DNA from: JBEGTT01 sp041179245
GTDB taxonomy: Bacteria; Pseudomonadota; Gammaproteobacteria; Burkholderiales; Rhodocyclaceae
DNA length: 7,769 bases
Reading direction: 5' to 3'
Assembly: GCA_041179245.1 (NCBI GenBank)
Contig: JBEGTT010000061.1
Coordinates: 1-7,769, forward strand
Shown: positions 1 to 6,767 of the stretch, piece by piece
How positions within the stretch are numbered: position 1 is the first letter of the stretch
Layout: each line of letters opens with the position of its first letter
The notes under the pieces: model-generated
Databases searched by the model: none
Seen by the model: only the letters and a program-made list of their open reading frames with translations
What the model was told of the DNA's origin: nothing
Translations under genes and position numbers: made by a program

Positions 1-689
1 GGTGTCTGGATCAGGATGTTCAGTTCATTTATGCTTCGAGCGCAGCGACCTATGGCGCGAGTACCGTATTCAAGGAAGAACGCCAATACGAAGGGCCGCT
101 GAACGTTTACGGTTACTCCAAATTCCTGTTCGACCAAGTGGTTCGTCAGCGCATGGCTGCTGGCGCTTCATCGCAAATCGTCGGTTTCCGTTATTTCAAC
201 GTTTATGGCCCACGCGAAAATCACAAAGGTCGGATGGCGTCGGTGGCGTATCACAACTTCCACCAATTCCGCGCCGATGGCAAAGTCAAATTGTTTGAAG
301 GTTCGCACGGTTACCCCAATGGCGGACAGCAACGAGATTTTGTGTTTGTCGGCGATGTTGCCAAGGTCAATTTGTTCTTCCTCGACCATCCTGAAAAATC
401 GGGGATTTTTAACCTTGGTTCAGGTCGTGCCCAGAGCTTTAATGATGTCGCCGTTGCGGCGGCCAATGGGTGCCGCAAAGCTCGCAATGAATCACCGCTG
501 GCCCTAAACGCCATGACCGAACAAGGTTTGTTGGAATACGTTCCTTTCCCCGAGGCGCTTAAAGGTAAGTACCAAGCATTCACCCAAGCCGACCTGACCT
601 GTTTGCGGGCCGCAGGTTACGACGCGCCGATGTCAACGGTCGAAGAGGGCGTTGCCCAATATATCGAATGGCTGTCTCAACAGGTTTGA
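1..689 (+). CDS. hldD: ADP-L-glycero-D-manno-heptose 6-epimerase, 3' part (N-terminus outside window)
   Basis: Cytoplasmic NAD(P)-dependent sugar epimerase that makes ADP-L-glycero-D-manno-heptose for the lipopolysaccharide inner core. The first complete codon is at 3 and 228 residues are visible. Family members have about 310-330, so the N-terminal Rossmann GxxGxxG segment lies upstream of the window. Seen: SSAATYG near the start, then the catalytic YxxxK (Tyr codon 108-110, Lys codon 120-122) in NVYGYSKFLFD. Next come GFRYFNVYGPRE and HKGRMAS, whose Lys (225-227) matches the second catalytic lysine of E. coli HldD, then RDFVFVGDVAKVN, GIFNLGSGRAQSF and KYQAFTQADL near the C-terminus. All follow the order of E. 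coli HldD. The stop codon overlaps the cysM start as TGATG. The upstream ATG codons inside this frame are internal, not starts. Confidence 0.98.
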   Translation, partial: CLDQDVQFIYASSAATYGASTVFKEERQYEGPLNVYGYSKFLFDQVVRQRMAAGASSQIVGFRYFNVYGPRENHKGRMASVAYHNFHQFRADGKVKLFEGSHGYPNGGQQRDFVFVGDVAKVNLFFLDHPEKSGIFNLGSGRAQSFNDVAVAAANGCRKARNESPLALNAMTEQGLLEYVPFPEALKGKYQAFTQADLTCLRAAGYDAPMSTVEEGVAQYIEWLSQQV

Positions 690-1606
690 TGGACATGTCT
701 GATTTCCAGTACAAAACACTGCAGGACTTTGTTGGCAACACGCCTTTGGTGCGTTTGCAACGGTTGCCGGGGGTGGCGAATGCTGCTCGCGGCAATGTCA
801 TTTTGGTCAAGCTGGAAGGCAACAACCCCGCAGGTTCTGTGAAAGATCGTCCTGCGCTGTCGATGATTCGGCGGGCCGAAGAGCGTGGTGACATCAAGCC
901 CGGCGATACCTTGATTGAAGCGACCTCTGGCAATACCGGTATTGCACTGGCCATGGCGGCTGCGACGATGGGCTACAAAATGATTCTGGTGATGCCAGAA
1001 AATCAGAGTATCGAACGTTGTCAGACCATGCGGGCTTTCGGGGCAGAATTGGTGTTGACGCCGCGTGAAGGCTCGATGGAGTTAGCACGTGATATTGCCG
1101 AAAAAATGCGCGATGAAGGCAAGGGCATTATTCTTGACCAGTTCGGTAACCCGGATAACCCCCAAGCGCATTACGAAGGCACTGGCCCGGAAATCTGGCG
1201 CGATACCGGTGGTCGGATTACCCACTTCGTTTCCAGCATGGGAACCACCGGCACCATCATGGGTACTTCTCGTTTCTTGAAAGAGCAAAATCCCGCGATT
1301 CAAATTATCGGCTGCCAGCCGGAAGAGGGAAGCCAGATCCCAGGCATTCGGAAATGGCCGGAAGCCTATTTGCCAAAGATTTTCGACCGTTCCCGCGTGG
1401 ATCAAGTGGAATCAGTGAGCCAGTCTGACGCAGAAGAAATGACCCGCCGGCTAGCACGGGAAGAAGGTATTTTCGCCGGGATTTCTTCCGGTGGTGCTGT
1501 AGCGGTTGCGCTGAGAGTTGCCGAGCAAGTCGAAAATGCGGTGATTGTCAGTATCGTTTGTGATCGAGGCGACCGTTATCTGTCGACCGGTGTGTTTCCG
1601 GCATGA
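689..1606 (+). CDS. cysM: cysteine synthase B (O-acetylserine sulfhydrylase)
   Basis: PLP-dependent fold type II enzyme that makes L-cysteine from O-acetyl-L-serine and sulfide; CysM enzymes can also use thiosulfate. Length is 305 residues, normal for CysM. Seen: GNTPLVRLQRL (16-26); the PLP lysine K52 in EGNNPAGSVKDR; the substrate loop TSGNTG (79-84); the phosphate-binding GTTGT (185-189); QPEEGSQIPGIRKWP (210-224), a CysM-type stretch; SSGGA (266-270); and the C-terminal CDRGDRYLSTGVF that closely matches E. coli CysM. The ATG at 689 overlaps the hldD stop (TGATG) and has AGG at 682-684. The in-frame ATG at 695 is an equally reasonable start, with better spacing to that AGG. The ATG at 668 lies inside hldD and would add residues not seen in the family. 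Second gene of the visible operon. Confidence 0.97.
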   Translation: MDMSDFQYKTLQDFVGNTPLVRLQRLPGVANAARGNVILVKLEGNNPAGSVKDRPALSMIRRAEERGDIKPGDTLIEATSGNTGIALAMAAATMGYKMILVMPENQSIERCQTMRAFGAELVLTPREGSMELARDIAEKMRDEGKGIILDQFGNPDNPQAHYEGTGPEIWRDTGGRITHFVSSMGTTGTIMGTSRFLKEQNPAIQIIGCQPEEGSQIPGIRKWPEAYLPKIFDRSRVDQVESVSQSDAEEMTRRLAREEGIFAGISSGGAVAVALRVAEQVENAVIVSIVCDRGDRYLSTGVFPA

Positions 1607-1616
1607 GAAGCGCGGC

Positions 1617-2414
1617 ATGAAACCCATCCTCGTTTTTGACATCGAGACGATTCCAGATGTGCCCGGCCTACGGCAGTTGAATTCGCTGGATGCCAGTTTG
1701 TCGGATGATGAAGTCGCGGAACTGGCTTTTCAGCAGCGTCGGGCGCAAACCGGGAACGATTTTTTACCGCTTCACCTACAACGCATCGTCACCATTTCTT
1801 GCGTGATGCGCGCCGGAGATCATTTTAAAGTTTGGTCCTTAGCCGCACCAGAACTCAGCGAAGGCGAGATCATTCAGCGGTTTTTTGATGGTATTGAAAA
1901 ATTTACGCCGCAGATTGTTTCTTGGAACGGCGGGGGGTTTGATCTGCCGGTCTTGCATTACCGCGGTTTGCTGAACAGTGTGACTGCACCGCGTTATTGG
2001 GATTTGGGCGACGGTGATTACGCCGATTCCCGCGACTTCAAGTGGAACAACTACATTAGTCGTTATCACACGCGCCATCTGGATCTGATGGATTTACTTG
2101 CGATGTACAGCCCACGTGCCAATGCGCCACTGGATGCCTTGGTTAAGTTGATGGGCTTCCCCGGTAAATTGGGCATGGATGGTTCGCAGGTCTGGTCTGC
2201 TTGGCTGGCCGGGAAAAGTGATGAGATTCGCGATTATTGCGAAACCGACGTAGTGAATACCTATTTGGTTTACAACCGTTTTCGCTTGATGCGTGGGGAA
2301 ATTACCCGCGAAGCCGAACGTGCTGAAACCGCTTTTGTTCGGGCAAGTTTGGCACAGCTTCCCGGTGCCCAATGGCAAGCCTTTCTCGCCGCTTGGCCTG
2401 AGGCCTCAGTTTGA
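1617..2414 (+). CDS. stand-alone 3'-5' exonuclease related to the PolB proofreading domain
   Basis: Predicted DEDDy-type 3'-5' exonuclease (family related to the DNA polymerase B exonuclease domain), 265 residues and no polymerase domain. Metal-binding motifs are all present in order: Exo I D8-x-E10 in VFDIETIPD, Exo II N104-x3-F108-D109 in SWNGGGFDLPVL, Exo III Y207-x3-D211 in DYCETDVVNTYLVY. The enzyme is therefore expected to be active; its natural substrate is not known to me. The start is ATG 1617 because GAGAAG (1605-1610) lies 6 bases upstream and the protein then begins directly at the first beta strand (MKPILVFDIET). An upstream in-frame ATG at 1545 is inside cysM. The gap to cysM is 10 bases, and the stop overlaps the dgt start by one base, so translation is probably coupled. 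A housekeeping repair role is inference. Confidence 0.93.
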   Translation: MKPILVFDIETIPDVPGLRQLNSLDASLSDDEVAELAFQQRRAQTGNDFLPLHLQRIVTISCVMRAGDHFKVWSLAAPELSEGEIIQRFFDGIEKFTPQIVSWNGGGFDLPVLHYRGLLNSVTAPRYWDLGDGDYADSRDFKWNNYISRYHTRHLDLMDLLAMYSPRANAPLDALVKLMGFPGKLGMDGSQVWSAWLAGKSDEIRDYCETDVVNTYLVYNRFRLMRGEITREAERAETAFVRASLAQLPGAQWQAFLAAWPEASV

Positions 2415-3766
2415 TGACTGATTGCGCTAATTTTGCCAGCCGCTGGAAACAGCTTTTATCCGCAGAGCGCCAAGGCGCAGGGTCAGCACCGAGTGCGCCT
2501 GAGCGCACGGTTTTCCAGCAAGACTATGACCGCATTGTGTTTAGCTCTGCCTTTCGGCGGATGAAAGACAAAACACAGGTTTTTCCCCTGTCCAAAAGTG
2601 ATTACGTTCGCACGCGTCTGACCCACAGTATTGAAGTCAGTTGCGTTGGACGCTCCTTAGGTACGGTGATTGGGCGCGAGCTGGTGGCGCGGCATGGTTT
2701 ACCGTTTGACGCTTCTGATTTTGGTGCCGTGGTCGCGGCAGCTTGTTTGGCCCACGATATTGGCAATCCCCCGTTTGGCCATGCTGGTGAAGATGCCATT
2801 CGTGAGTGGTTCAAATCCTCTGGTTTACTGGAGCGCCACGATTTAACGGCGGCACAACAGGCTGACTTTGAACGCTACGAAGGTAACGCCCAAGGTTTTC
2901 GCATCCTGACCCGTTTGCAAAGCCCGTCGAATCCGGGGCTGCAATTGACCAGCGCCGTACTGGCGACGTTCACCAAATACCCTTGTCCTTCAGCACTGCC
3001 TGAAGCCTTAAATGGGCGCAGTGCCAAGAAATTTGGCTATTTTCAGCAAGATGCGGAAGCCTTTTCTCGCGTTGCCGCAACGACTGGGCTTATTCCACGA
3101 ATCGAAGGTCAGGCTTGGTATCGTCATCCACTCGCATTTCTGGTCGAAGTGGCGGACGACACCTGCTACCTGATTGTCGACATTGAAGATGCTGCGCGGC
3201 TGGGAACCATTCCCTACGATACCGCCGAGACCTTGTTGGCTGAGCTAGCGGGCGATACGGTGAGTGGTGGTCGTTTGCAGCGTCTCGGTGATCCAAAGGA
3301 ACGCTTGGAATACCTTCGCGCCAAAGCCATTGGTCGCTTGCTCGAAGGTGCTGCGGCCGTTTTCCTCGAAAACGAAACCGAAATTCTGGATGGTCGTTTT
3401 GACGACGAATTACTGGCCCATGCGCCATTTCACTATGCGCTAGAAATGGTCAGCAAGTTTTCCATTGAAAACATCTATGTCGCTCGTTCCGCATTGGAAA
3501 TCGAAACGGCTGGGTTTGAAGTTTTGGGCGCTTTGCTCGGTTTGTTCGCTGATGCTGTTGAAGCCGGGGCCGGGTGCCAGCGCTTGACCACCCGCGAAAA
3601 AATGCTGTTGAAGCTTTTGCCAGCTCAGTTCCTTGGCCTAAACGGTGAGCCTGATGCTGATCCTTACATTCGGTTGCTCAAGGTAGCTGATTTTGTCGCC
3701 GGGATGACCGATTCCTACGCTGTGGATACCTACCGTCGCCTTAAAGGCATTGAGTTGGCTGGGTAG
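2414..3766 (+). CDS. dgt: deoxyguanosinetriphosphate triphosphohydrolase-like HD protein
   Basis: HD-superfamily dNTP triphosphohydrolase, which cleaves dGTP (and in related enzymes other dNTPs) to deoxynucleoside and triphosphate. Length is 450 residues, matching the roughly 440-residue Dgt-like class. Seen: DYDRIVFSSAFRRMKDKTQVF (38-58), the family N-terminal signature; H71 in RTRLTHSIEV; the HD pair H114-D115 in LAHDIGNPPFGHAGE; EGNAQGFRIL (156-165); and VADDTCYLIVDIEDA (246-260), which supplies the last metal-binding Asp (D248 or D249). ATG 2414 overlaps the exonuclease stop (TGATG), with GAGG at 2400-2403. A TTG one codon upstream (2411) is possible but less likely. Last gene of the hldD-cysM-exonuclease-dgt run. 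I see no terminator after it, so readthrough into the toxin-antitoxin pair and alr is likely. Confidence 0.95.
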   Translation: MTDCANFASRWKQLLSAERQGAGSAPSAPERTVFQQDYDRIVFSSAFRRMKDKTQVFPLSKSDYVRTRLTHSIEVSCVGRSLGTVIGRELVARHGLPFDASDFGAVVAAACLAHDIGNPPFGHAGEDAIREWFKSSGLLERHDLTAAQQADFERYEGNAQGFRILTRLQSPSNPGLQLTSAVLATFTKYPCPSALPEALNGRSAKKFGYFQQDAEAFSRVAATTGLIPRIEGQAWYRHPLAFLVEVADDTCYLIVDIEDAARLGTIPYDTAETLLAELAGDTVSGGRLQRLGDPKERLEYLRAKAIGRLLEGAAAVFLENETEILDGRFDDELLAHAPFHYALEMVSKFSIENIYVARSALEIETAGFEVLGALLGLFADAVEAGAGCQRLTTREKMLLKLLPAQFLGLNGEPDADPYIRLLKVADFVAGMTDSYAVDTYRRLKGIELAG

Positions 3767-3845
3767 CCATAATTTTGTGACGAAAATATTATCCTTTTAA
3801 AGGGTAGAATTAAAGTATTAAATTGCGTACCAAATAAGGTGATGT
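3767..3845 (+). promoter_or_regulatory. AT-rich spacer before the antitoxin gene, probable promoter/operator
   Basis: This 79-base spacer is far more AT-rich than its neighbours. It holds a short palindrome CCTTT-T-AAAGG (3793-3803) and the repeated motif TTAAA(G/T) at 3797-3802, 3810-3815 and 3818-3823. Possible -10 boxes are TAGAAT (3805-3810) and TATTAA (3816-3821), but neither has a convincing -35 at normal spacing, so I do not fix a promoter. AAGGTG (3836-3841) is a clear ribosome binding site for the ATG at 3846. Antitoxins of this family usually bind such palindromes to repress their own operon; that these repeats are the operator is inference. Confidence 0.45.
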
Positions 3846-4115
3846 ATGGAACAAGTCCTTGCTTCCCGTTCAGTCAGTATCTCTGAACTTAAACGCAGCC
3901 CCAGTGCTGTGCTTGCCCAGGCGGGTGCTGAACCGGTTGCCGTGCTCAACCACAATCGCCCTGCTGCTTATCTTCTGGCCCCTCATGTCTATCAATCGAT
4001 GCTTAATGGACTTTCAGTAGAATTGAAAAGAGCCATCCAAGCAGGGGTCGAAAGCGGTCAGGATGTCCCTGCTAAAGAAGTTTTTGCTGAGTTAACTGCA
4101 CGCTATCAAGACTAA
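3846..4115 (+). CDS. type II antitoxin, Phd/YefM/StbD-like
   Basis: Small 89-residue antitoxin, expected to bind DNA through its N-terminal half and neutralise the following toxin through its C-terminal half. Seen: SRSVSISELKRSPSAVLAQA (8-27), the Phd/YefM-type N-terminal helix region with the S-x-S-E-L-K-R-x-P pattern, then EPVAVLNHNRPAAYLLAP (29-46), the beta-hairpin typical of StbD/Phd antitoxins. The C-terminal tail (about 60-89) is charged and helical, as expected for the toxin-binding part. The ribosome binding site AAGGTG lies 4 bases before the ATG. A second ATG four bases upstream (3842) is out of frame. The toxin gene starts 5 bases after the stop. Autorepression through the upstream AT-rich palindrome is likely but not shown. 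Confidence 0.88.
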   Translation: MEQVLASRSVSISELKRSPSAVLAQAGAEPVAVLNHNRPAAYLLAPHVYQSMLNGLSVELKRAIQAGVESGQDVPAKEVFAELTARYQD

Positions 4116-4120
4116 TTGCA

Positions 4121-4417
4121 ATGTTGGTTTTTTCTCCTTTGGCACGGCAGGATTTACTCGATATTGGCGACTATATCGCCAAGGACAGCAGAGCCAATGC
4201 CCGTAGTTTTGTGGATCAATTGATAGCCCAGTGTGAACGAATTGGTTCAGCTCCACTGATTTACCCATCAAGAGAAGATTTGGCTGCCGGTTTGAGAACT
4301 GCAGCGCTGGGCAACTACGTGATTTTCTTCCGTGTACTGCAAGCCGTTGTGCGTATTGAACGTGTTCTTCATGGCTCAAGGAATTTCCCTCCCCTGTTTC
4401 TTGAATTTTCTGAGTGA
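4121..4417 (+). CDS. type II toxin, ParE/RelE superfamily
   Basis: A 98-residue toxin of the ParE/RelE fold. Seen: FSPLARQDLLDIGDYIAKDS (4-23), the two-helix ParE start; the second helix with LIAQCERIGSAP; YPSREDLAAGLR (48-59); GNYVIFFRV (64-72); and the C-terminal strand IERVLHGSR (78-86), which is characteristic of ParE. ParE toxins usually poison DNA gyrase and RelE toxins cleave ribosome-bound mRNA. The pattern favours ParE, but the target cannot be settled from sequence. There is no ribosome binding site before the ATG; with only 5 bases from the antitoxin stop, translation is probably coupled, which keeps toxin output below antitoxin output. The stop codon overlaps a possible GTG start (4414) of alr. 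No frameshift or truncation seen. Confidence 0.9.
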   Translation: MLVFSPLARQDLLDIGDYIAKDSRANARSFVDQLIAQCERIGSAPLIYPSREDLAAGLRTAALGNYVIFFRVLQAVVRIERVLHGSRNFPPLFLEFSE

Positions 4418-4434
4418 TTGCAGGATTCGATTTT

Positions 4435-5553
4435 ATGACTCGCCCGATTAAAGCCACCATTGACCTTGATGCACTGCGCCACAACCATGCTGTGGTACGT
4501 CGTTCTGCGCCAAATTCAAAAATTTGGTCTGTGGTTAAAGCCAACGCCTATGGTCACGGTGACCTGCGCGTCGTGAATGCATTGGCTGACCTCACCGATG
4601 GTTTTGCCTTGCTGGAAGTCGCCTCAGCCATTCGCTTACGCGAAGCGGGGATTACCCTGCCGATTCTGCTGTTCGAAGGCATTTTTTCCCCGGACGAAGT
4701 GCCTTTGCTGGCCAAATACGATTTACACACCGTCATTCACAGCGAAGCCCAGTTGGGCTGGCTAAGTTGGTTAAGCAATCACGCTCCGCTGAACACGCTG
4801 AACGGATTCATCAAGCTCAACACTGGTATGAACCGCTTGGGCTTTACGGCAGACCAACTGCCTTTGGTCAGTCAACAGCTGCATACCATTTGCCCGACAG
4901 CATCATTGGGTTTGATGGCCCATTTTGCCGAAGCCGATGCGCCCAATGGCGGTGCTGGCTCGGTGCCTTCGCAGCTTCATACTTTTGAGGCGATGAAACA
5001 GCAATGGCGAGATTTAGGCCATGTTGCCGATGCGGTCTCATTAGCCAATTCAGCGGCGATCTTGGTGCATCCAGAAACGCATCAAGACTGGGTTCGCCCC
5101 GGCATCATGCTCTATGGTGCTAGCCCCTTTGCTGACAGGAGCGCTGCTGAACTCGATTTGCAACCGGTGATGACCCTGTGCAGCGAAATTATCAGCGTTC
5201 AAACGCTGGCAGCAGGGCAACGTGTCGGTTATGGCGGCACCTTTGTCGCGGACAAACCGATGCGAATCGGCACGGTTGCCTGTGGATACGCCGATGGTTA
5301 TCCCCGTCATGCGCCAACTGGAACACCGATTGCAGTGGCTGGAAAAGAGACGCGCACGCTGGGAAGAGTTTCGATGGACATGCTGACTTGTGACCTAAGC
5401 GATATTCCCGAAGCCAGACTTGGCAGCCCGGTCACGCTGTGGGGTAGGGGAGCCGGTGGAACTATTGATGCCGATGCGGTTGCTAAATCGGCTGGCACGA
5501 TTAGTTACGAACTGTTCTGTGCGCTGGCACCGAGGGTGCCAGTTTTTTGTTGA
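4435..5553 (+). CDS. alr: alanine racemase
   Basis: PLP enzyme converting L-alanine to D-alanine for peptidoglycan; 372 residues, normal length. Seen: the start MTRPIKATIDLDALRHN; PLP lysine K35 in VVKANAYGHG; KLNTGMNRLGF (127-137); RPGIMLYG (221-228); the catalytic tyrosine Y266 in VGYGGTF, donated across the dimer; GYADGYPR (284-291), whose Y285 lies 19 residues on, as in the Geobacillus enzyme; RVSMDM (311-316); and the C-terminal SYELFCALAPRVPV. ATG 4435 is chosen because AGGA (4422-4425) lies 9 bases upstream and the protein then starts like its homologues. A GTG at 4414, overlapping the toxin stop as GTGA, could add seven residues. No promoter is visible in the 17-base gap, so expression probably comes from the toxin-antitoxin promoter or from dgt readthrough. 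The terminator hairpin lies inside its last codons. Confidence 0.98.
   Translation: MTRPIKATIDLDALRHNHAVVRRSAPNSKIWSVVKANAYGHGDLRVVNALADLTDGFALLEVASAIRLREAGITLPILLFEGIFSPDEVPLLAKYDLHTVIHSEAQLGWLSWLSNHAPLNTLNGFIKLNTGMNRLGFTADQLPLVSQQLHTICPTASLGLMAHFAEADAPNGGAGSVPSQLHTFEAMKQQWRDLGHVADAVSLANSAAILVHPETHQDWVRPGIMLYGASPFADRSAAELDLQPVMTLCSEIISVQTLAAGQRVGYGGTFVADKPMRIGTVACGYADGYPRHAPTGTPIAVAGKETRTLGRVSMDMLTCDLSDIPEARLGSPVTLWGRGAGGTIDADAVAKSAGTISYELFCALAPRVPVFC
5524..5548 (+). terminator. Rho-independent terminator inside the 3' end of alr
   Basis: A perfect 8-base stem, CTGGCACC (5524-5531) and GGTGCCAG (5535-5542), has a three-base loop (GAG) and is followed by six T (5543-5548). It ends before the alr stop codon TGA at 5551-5553, so it is translated as part of the conserved LAPRVPVF stretch. 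There is no T-run on the other strand, so it should act only on + strand transcripts and would not end the convergent fic transcript. Confidence 0.9.
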
Positions 5554-5567
5554 AAACTCAGCTTGTT

Positions 5568-6572
5568 CTAGCGTTTAAACCCTAGTCGAGCGATCGATTT
5601 TCCGTAGGCTTCAATAAAACAGCGCTCTGCTAATCGGGTATCACCCAATTCGTAAAAAGCCAACATCGACACGATGTAATCTTGCTTCCCAAAATCAACA
5701 AAGGAAATTGGCGGCAGATTGGCTTTAATCAATGGCACGTTGCACATTGCCCGTGATGTACGTTTATTGCCATCTTTGAATGGCTGAAGGTAAGCAATCC
5801 GAGTCAGTAAATAAAACGCAGCTTGTATGGGATTGCTGATCGTTGCGGCTGTGGCAAGCACCTGTTCAAGTGTAGCCCCGATATAACCCGTTCCGGGTCT
5901 AAAAGGTGGCAAGTAGGTGCTGAACCGAATATCGACATCTGAATGTTCGCGAGGAATTCCACGGTCTTCTTTCGTGAGGAAATGCGGGGAATCTACCAAT
6001 TCAGGGAGTTCATGGTCACTCGTTAATCGTTCATGGACTTGGTAAATTGAGCCTAATGCCATGTGTTCATGAAGATACTCGAAGGCTTCTTTGTGATTGA
6101 GCACCAGAAAGGCATCTTCAAGCGGTTTCCCTGACGATTTTTCACCGTATTCAATCAGGGCCTGCGTATCCAGCAAGGAATACGTCCCGCCCTCTAGCAC
6201 GGATGATGCACAAGCAAAATCAATCAAAAACTTTCCCAACTCGCGTTTGCTCAGCGTGTACTTAGGCGTATCTGCAAAGCCACCAAGCGCTTCATCACTC
6301 AAATACGGCGTCGGCGCAAGCAACGCCTCACGAAAAGGGGCCATCACCCGTTCAGTATGGGGTTTGGAAAAATATGTACGCAACGCAGCCAATGGATCGG
6401 TGCTTTGGTAACGGGTCGCAGGGCCTTTGCCGGTCATCACCAGCTTGCCATTCCCCAATGCGTCTTTTAAACGGCGGTTTAGCGTGGTGCGGCTAATGTT
6501 TAGATAGCGTTCAAGTTCACTGGCTGAAACACCTTGCGGAAAGCTGCTTACGTAATCCAGTAGATCACTCAT
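5568..6572 (-). CDS. Fic-domain protein with N-terminal helix-turn-helix and altered Fic motif
   Basis: 334 residues. The N-terminal 60 residues form a helix-turn-helix (SASELERYLNISRTTLNRRL, 16-35). The inhibitory motif (S/T)xxxE(G/N) appears as S123-x3-E127-G128 in SSVLEGG, placed before the Fic core as in N-terminally self-inhibited Fic proteins. The Fic motif is LQPFKDGNKRTSR (262-274), with Q263 in the place of the catalytic His; the phosphate-binding D-G-N-K-R and final Arg remain. Fic enzymes usually transfer AMP from ATP to a Ser/Thr/Tyr of a target. Loss of the base His predicts weak or no AMPylation, a different reaction, or a purely regulatory role. The gene converges on alr with 14 bases between stops. 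No ribosome binding site is seen before the ATG, and a repeated 7-base motif overlaps the start codon. The 3' end has no terminator of its own. Confidence 0.92.
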   Translation of the reverse strand: MSDLLDYVSSFPQGVSASELERYLNISRTTLNRRLKDALGNGKLVMTGKGPATRYQSTDPLAALRTYFSKPHTERVMAPFREALLAPTPYLSDEALGGFADTPKYTLSKRELGKFLIDFACASSVLEGGTYSLLDTQALIEYGEKSSGKPLEDAFLVLNHKEAFEYLHEHMALGSIYQVHERLTSDHELPELVDSPHFLTKEDRGIPREHSDVDIRFSTYLPPFRPGTGYIGATLEQVLATAATISNPIQAAFYLLTRIAYLQPFKDGNKRTSRAMCNVPLIKANLPPISFVDFGKQDYIVSMLAFYELGDTRLAERCFIEAYGKSIARLGFKR

Positions 6573-6631
6573 GGTTAGATTAACTTTATGATTTAACGTG
6601 AAGTATTCTACATCTAACCAGATATGGTTAG
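6572..6631 (-). promoter_or_regulatory. fic upstream region with three TGGTTAG sites, probable promoter and operator
   Basis: Three copies of one motif lie in 60 bases: TGGTTAGAT at 6572-6580 (overlapping the fic start codon), its exact reverse complement ATCTAACCA at 6612-6620, and TGGTTAG at 6625-6631. The last two form a perfect 7+7 palindrome with a 4-base spacer (6614-6631). Read in the fic direction, TAGAAT (6605-6610 on the + strand) is a candidate -10 just downstream of this palindrome; no good -35 is seen. A repressor on these sites would block both RNA polymerase and the start codon. The helix-turn-helix of the Fic protein itself is the natural candidate, by inference. Confidence 0.55.
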
Positions 6632-6674
6632 TTTGGCGGTGAGATTTAAACTGCCTGTGCCGATTTGGATTGTT

Positions 6675-6767
6675 CTAGGTCCACGGATTAATGACCGTGA
6701 CGCTAGCTGCTTCATAGGGAGCGGTATCGCGTGACGCCACGATGAATCCCCTTGAGACTGCGATTGC
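6675..6767 (-). pseudogene. 3' remnant of a VapC/FitB-like PIN-domain toxin gene
   Basis: The - strand reads AIAVSRGFIVASRDTAPYEA followed by ASVTVINPWT and a TAG stop (6675-6677). This is the usual end of VapC/FitB-like PIN toxins: an (A)AxA helix, G-F-x-V-x-(S/T)-R-(D/N) with the last acidic residue, then V-x-V-(I/L)-N-P-W. About 30 residues remain of an expected 130-140. Upstream, at 6768-6790, the similarity stops at a run of C and A (six C, six A, C, six T), and no start, no earlier PIN residues (such as the N-terminal ILDTN) and no vapB-like gene are seen. It is therefore a broken gene, probably cut when the neighbouring brnTA segment arrived. The short length limits certainty; it is not in the reading frame of any intact gene. 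Confidence 0.6.

Noticed and set aside
3739..3747. CCTT-A-AAGG in the end of dgt, similar to the palindrome at 3793-3803
   Set aside because: It is made of ordinary Leu-Lys-Gly codons of dgt; the likeness to the downstream palindrome is probably chance.
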